Positions 60,507 through 64,000 of a stretch of DNA of 64,000 bases are shown piece after piece. Every line of letters starts with the position of its first letter. The stretch's first letter is position 1. The position numbers were made by a program, and so were the translations under genes. Source of the DNA: Planctomycetota bacterium (lineage in GTDB: Bacteria; Planctomycetota; Planctomycetia; Gemmatales; HRBIN36); contig JACTMY010000018.1 of NCBI GenBank assembly GCA_014584395.1, positions 156,342-220,341 of the forward strand. The letters run 5' to 3'. Under the pieces are notes generated by a model that made no database searches, was not told where the DNA came from, and saw only the letters and a list, made by a program, of their open reading frames with translations.

Positions 60507-60530
60507 CCATCGGGCTGCTGCGCCCGATGG
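60507..60530 (-). terminator. hairpin after the DUF4272-like gene
   Basis: CCATCGGGC (60507-60515) and GCCCGATGG (60522-60530) form a perfect 9-base-pair stem with a 6-base loop, 8 bases past the stop codon. No oligo-T tract follows. Confidence 0.5.
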
Positions 60531-60537
60531 GGTGCGG

Positions 60538-61788
60538 TTAAGTGGGGGTGTCCGTCTCCGAGTAGAGCCCGCCCCAGTGGAGCCAATTGATCGCACGATG
60601 CCGCTCCATGATCGTGGAAACGCATTGTTCGAACAGGGTCTTGGGGGCTTCGTGGATGGGATGAGTGCCCAGGGCCAGATCATTGTCAACGAAGCGAAAC
60701 AAGGACACATCCACCGGACCAAACCAGCATTCCTTTAAAAAGGCCCGGAAATTCATGGGTTGGGGCTGTATGCGATACTCACGAAGCCGCCAATGCAAAG
60801 CAAAGAGATGTTTCTGCATGCCATCCAGTTCGGATGGCGGCCTCAACTTGGCCGTGCTCAACAGCGCCTTGGCCTGGTCCTCTTCCATGAACCCCAACTG
60901 CGCCTGCAGCGTGCTGGCGTCGGCCATTTCGTCATAAGCGGGGAGGGTTGACCGCCCCAAGGCCCAGGCCAACACCGCCAGCCCCTCGAGATACCACATG
61001 GCGTTGAGCGTGTCTTGGGAACCGAGATGAGAAATGGGACTTTGCAGCACTGTCCAATCATCCGGCTCCAGGGCGTCGTCGATATGCAGTCCCTTCAACC
61101 AGGCGGCAATTTGCTGAGCCCGATGATTCAGCGAGGCGTTGGCATGTCCCGCTTGCTCCAATTGAGCGCGCGCCGAAATGGCCATCATGACCAAGCACCG
61201 CTTGGCCACTTGCAAACTCGATGGCGGCGCGTGCATCTTGGCGGGGATCGTCTTGGTCAGTTCCAGGTCGTCATCGTCAGAGGCCAGGCCGCTCTCCATC
61301 ATTTCGGGGAAGCGCGCCTTGGGATCATGCTCGCCCTGAGAGGAGATTAGGACGCGGCCTTCCGCCGAGCGCAGGGTCGTGGGCGTATGGAACACGCCAT
61401 CCATGGACTGAGCCAGAGCTTTAAGAATGGCGACTCGCTCATCCTTGCCATTCCAATTCAACTCCGGGTCTGCTTGCACGGTCAGGGCGAAATTGAAGGA
61501 CAAGGCCAGTTCCATGGCTTTGGCGCGATGGGGGGAGGCGGGATAGCGTGCCAAGGTCTGCTGAAGCTGCAGCAATTGCTTCATCCAGGAAGACCCTTCA
61601 TACACCTCGGGATCGTGGAGCAGCATCATCGACTTGCGCGACCGGCTTTTGCCCACGGCAATGGATACCTTGCTCCAGTCCCGCACCGTGCCAGCGATGA
61701 CCAATTCCGGATGCAGTTTTTTCACCGTCTGAATGACGCCTTCCGGATTGCTGCGCAAGCAAAAGAGGGTCAGATTTTCAACGGCCAT
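60538..61788 (-). CDS. DUF4272-like protein downstream of ruvB
   Basis: The 416-residue product has an N-terminal part (VENLTLFCLRSNPEGVIQTV) and a C-terminal region that fits DUF4272: LQVAKRCLVMMAISARAQLE, LVLLSP-like VLQSPISHLGSQDTLNAMWY, LEGLAVLAWALGRSTLPAY and LFALHWRLREYRIQP. No signal peptide, membrane segment or catalytic motif is seen. It starts 16 bases after the ruvB stop on the same strand and is probably co-transcribed. Function unknown. Confidence 0.75.
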   Translation of the reverse strand: MAVENLTLFCLRSNPEGVIQTVKKLHPELVIAGTVRDWSKVSIAVGKSRSRKSMMLLHDPEVYEGSSWMKQLLQLQQTLARYPASPHRAKAMELALSFNFALTVQADPELNWNGKDERVAILKALAQSMDGVFHTPTTLRSAEGRVLISSQGEHDPKARFPEMMESGLASDDDDLELTKTIPAKMHAPPSSLQVAKRCLVMMAISARAQLEQAGHANASLNHRAQQIAAWLKGLHIDDALEPDDWTVLQSPISHLGSQDTLNAMWYLEGLAVLAWALGRSTLPAYDEMADASTLQAQLGFMEEDQAKALLSTAKLRPPSELDGMQKHLFALHWRLREYRIQPQPMNFRAFLKECWFGPVDVSLFRFVDNDLALGTHPIHEAPKTLFEQCVSTIMERHRAINWLHWGGLYSETDTPT

Positions 61789-61804
61789 GGGCAAGTGCTT
61801 TCAT

Positions 61805-62875
61805 TCATTCAAATAACTGACGCGGTTGGGTTGAATCCACGGGAGCGGCGTTCGCCGCGGACAGCGCACGGCCCAGATGCTGGTAGGCGCGGGGCGTGGC
61901 CTGTCGGCCGCGCGGGGTGCGCACGATGAACTGCTCCCTTAGCAAAAACGGCTCCACTTCATCCGTCAAGGTGTCGGTCGCGATGCTCATGGTGGCGGCC
62001 AAGGCTTCGACGCCCGTCGGCCCGCCGCCAAAGACGCCGATCAGCGTCTCCAGGTAGCGGCGATCCTGCTTGTCCAATCCCGCTGCGTCGACCTCCGCTT
62101 TCGCCAATGCCGCGCGGGTCACGTCCAGGGTCAACGCACCGTCCGACTCGCTGGCGGCGAAATGGCGGGCCCACCAGAGCCGGGCGATGGCGATGCGGGG
62201 CGTGCCGCGACTGCGCTGGGCCAATTCCAAAGCCGCCTCGGGTCGAATCGAAGTCCGCAGCTTCCCCGCGTTGATCGTGACGATTTGCGCCAATTCATCC
62301 GGCTGATAGAACTCCAAGTGTTCATGGTGTTTGAAGCGGTCGCGCATCGGACCGGTCAACATGCCGCTGCGCGTCGTGGCGCCGATCAACGTGAAACGAT
62401 TCAGCTTCATCCAGACGGTGCGGGCGTTCAACCCCTCGCCGATGGGAATGCCGACGCGGAAATCTTCCATGGCCGAATAAAGGAACTCCTCCACGATCCG
62501 GGGCGTGCGGTGGATTTCATCGATAAAGATAAAGGAACCTTCCTTGGCGTTGGTCAAGTAGGGCAGCAAATCGGCGGGCTTGGTCAGGGCGGGTCCGCTG
62601 GTGATTTGGAGCGGTGCTCCCAGTTCGTTGGGGAGGACGGTGGCAAACGTGGTTTTCCCCAATCCGGGCGGACCATCGAACAACATGTGGCCCAACGGTT
62701 CCTGCAGCTTGCGACAAGCGTTGATGGCGATCTGCAACCTTTCCACGACCGGCTTTTGTCCGATGACCTCGCGCAGCCAGCGGGGGCGCAAAGCCGCTTC
62801 TTCACGGCGCGTCTCCTCCGCCGCCTCCACCGAGCCTCCCTTGACGATCGTTTCCCTGGTCATGCGTGCTTCCAT
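61805..62875 (-). CDS. ruvB: Holliday junction branch-migration helicase RuvB
   Basis: The hexameric AAA+ motor works with RuvA at Holliday junctions. The 356-residue product has RPRWLREVIGQKPVVERL, Walker A FDGPPGLGKTT, Walker B FIFIDEIHRTP, sensor 1 GATTRSGMLTGPMRDRF with the arginine finger (MRDRF), GTPRIAIARLWWAR (sensor 2 region) and a winged-helix domain with FLLREQFIVRTPRGR. IGATTRSGMLTGP has Met where others have Leu. ATG 62863 is an alternative start. ruvA and ruvC are not nearby. Confidence 0.95.
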   Translation of the reverse strand: MEARMTRETIVKGGSVEAAEETRREEAALRPRWLREVIGQKPVVERLQIAINACRKLQEPLGHMLFDGPPGLGKTTFATVLPNELGAPLQITSGPALTKPADLLPYLTNAKEGSFIFIDEIHRTPRIVEEFLYSAMEDFRVGIPIGEGLNARTVWMKLNRFTLIGATTRSGMLTGPMRDRFKHHEHLEFYQPDELAQIVTINAGKLRTSIRPEAALELAQRSRGTPRIAIARLWWARHFAASESDGALTLDVTRAALAKAEVDAAGLDKQDRRYLETLIGVFGGGPTGVEALAATMSIATDTLTDEVEPFLLREQFIVRTPRGRQATPRAYQHLGRALSAANAAPVDSTQPRQLFE

Positions 62876-62989
62876 TCTGGACGCTTCATCGCCCGACGCT
62901 TCTTGTTCAGGCTCGAGCCACGCCGTGCCGCCGATGCGCGGCCACTGTACCCTAAAATACCAAGGCGCCGCGCCTGGGGCAAACCTCGA

Positions 62990-64000
62990 TCAAAGTCCCC
63001 AGGGTTGTCGATACCGCCGACGCAATTTCTGGTTGGCCGCTTCATCGTTCATGAATTGCTCCGCATGGCCATTCCAGTACAACTTGCGCCCCATGGCCAG
63101 GGCGATGTTGCCCAGGTGGCATACCGTGGTCAAGCGATGGCCGTAATCGAAGGATGCCGAGCACGGCTTGTTGTTCTTGATGCCATCGAGCCATTCTCGA
63201 TGATGGCCGGGCGAGCGGGGGATCGGGTCCTCGATCTTGGGCGTCATCGCCTTGCCCTGGTGATCCACCAATTTCATGCTGCCATAATCCGCGAGGAGCG
63301 TGCCATGGGTGCCATGAAACTGCACGCCCAAGCCCCGGCCCTCTCGGCCCTGAGGCGACAGCATCGTGTGGGACCAGGTCATGACGAATCCCGGATATTC
63401 GTACAGCACTTCCATGGTGGTGGGTGTTTCGGTGTTGTCGTCGGCGTGGACTTTGCCTCCCGCCGCGGCGACGCTCATGGGCGCCTCGACGTTCATCGCC
63501 CAGTGGACTAGGTCAAGGACGTGGCATCCCATGTCGCCGAGCAAGCCGCCGCCAAAATCCCAGAACCAGCGCCAATGGAACAGAAAGCGATTGGGATTGA
63601 AGGGCTGCTTGGGCGCCGGACCCACGAAAAAGTCCCAATCCAACCCCTCCGGCACGGGAGCGTTTGCGGGGTGGCCAATGCCCAAGGGAGGCCGCGACAC
63701 CCAGACGTGCACTTTGTGAATCGTTCCCAGGATGCCGGAGCGAACCACGTCCACGACGCGGTGGTAATTTTCCCCCGCGTGAATCTGGATGCCCATTTGC
63801 GTGATGCGTTCGTGCTTTCGAGCCGCCTGCACGAGGGCTTGGCCCTCGGCCACGTTATGAGTCAACGGCTTTTCGCAATAAACGTGTTTGCCCGCCTTGC
63901 AAGCCTCGATGGCGCACAGGCCATGCCAGTGATCTGGAGTGGAGATGACAACGGCGTCGATGTCCTTCCGTTCGAGCAGCTTGCGAAAATCCGTTTCGAT
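62990..64000 (-). CDS. Gfo/Idh/MocA-family oxidoreductase (5' end cut by window)
   Basis: The gene reads leftward; its N-terminus lies beyond the window. The visible 336 residues start inside the Rossmann domain (IDAVVISTPDHWHGL, GKHVYCEKPLTHN with the conserved EKP), followed by the C-terminal sheet domain: DFFVGPAPKQPFNPNRFL, WDFGGGLLGDMGCHVLDLVH and EWLDGIKNNKPC. This is the large planctomycete type often exported by Tat and acting on sugars or sugar acids with a bound NAD(P). The substrate is not readable. Confidence 0.92.
   Translation of the reverse strand: METDFRKLLERKDIDAVVISTPDHWHGLCAIEACKAGKHVYCEKPLTHNVAEGQALVQAARKHERITQMGIQIHAGENYHRVVDVVRSGILGTIHKVHVWVSRPPLGIGHPANAPVPEGLDWDFFVGPAPKQPFNPNRFLFHWRWFWDFGGGLLGDMGCHVLDLVHWAMNVEAPMSVAAAGGKVHADDNTETPTTMEVLYEYPGFVMTWSHTMLSPQGREGRGLGVQFHGTHGTLLADYGSMKLVDHQGKAMTPKIEDPIPRSPGHHREWLDGIKNNKPCSASFDYGHRLTTVCHLGNIALAMGRKLYWNGHAEQFMNDEAANQKLRRRYRQPWGL

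Noticed and set aside
62162..63511. 449-codon frame opposite ruvB and the Gfo/Idh gene
   Set aside because: It spans the antisense of two well-identified genes and the gap between them.

Overview
The window looks like a planctomycete chromosome (moderately high G+C; probably Gemmataceae-like). The reasoning is the gene content: a Ser/Thr kinase fused to a tubulin-like domain, exported TPR-rich proteins of unknown role, a prenyltransferase-repeat exported protein, a DUF6717-like protein, an ABC pair with a PF16949-like permease, and housekeeping genes scattered outside their usual operons (frr-pyrH without rpsB-tsf, rpsR alone, ruvB without ruvA/ruvC). This assignment is an inference; no rRNA is present.

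Layout. 1-3118: the 3'-truncated kinase/tubulin-like gene, tRNA-Glu(CTC) with its promoter, and a Phd/RelE-type toxin-antitoxin pair in which each gene carries one in-frame stop codon. 3379-5194: a THUMP-domain rRNA methyltransferase and csrA. 5212-12066: polysaccharide genes (phosphoglycosyl transferase, TPR membrane protein, MBOAT O-acyltransferase, SGNH-like partner). 12111-15248: a methyltransferase, tRNA-Gln(TTG), and the wreck of a type I restriction operon (hsdS tail, frameshifted fic, hsdR head) with a cluster of alternating 12-base repeats. 15249-26146: mostly exported or membrane functions, namely peptide symporter, exported carbonic anhydrase, orphan efflux adaptor, S10 carboxypeptidase, alpha/beta hydrolase, site-2 protease and sugar epimerase. 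26393-36781: a 1133-residue membrane protein of unknown family, rpsR, an asparaginase, purD and two large exported proteins.

37710-42950 is the most interesting part. A promoter starts transcription at a well-formed SAM-I (S-box) riboswitch. Downstream, on one strand, lie a threonine-synthase-family PLP enzyme, a small membrane protein, a ThiS/MoaD-like sulfur carrier ending in Gly-Gly, a ThiF/MoeB-like activating enzyme, a cysteine desulfurase and a chorismate-lyase-like protein. The gene set suggests a protein-thiocarboxylate route to homocysteine, with a threonine synthase relative acting on O-phosphohomoserine, controlled by SAM. That route is a hypothesis.

43054-64000: two GT4 glycosyltransferases, a GT-C glycosyltransferase, an ABC exporter, a D-threonine-aldolase-like enzyme, frr, pyrH, glnA behind a leader with an intrinsic terminator, two MDR oxidoreductases, a phosphatase overlapping an LptF/G-type permease, a YihY-type membrane protein, a DUF4272-like gene downstream of ruvB, and a 5'-truncated Gfo/Idh/MocA oxidoreductase.
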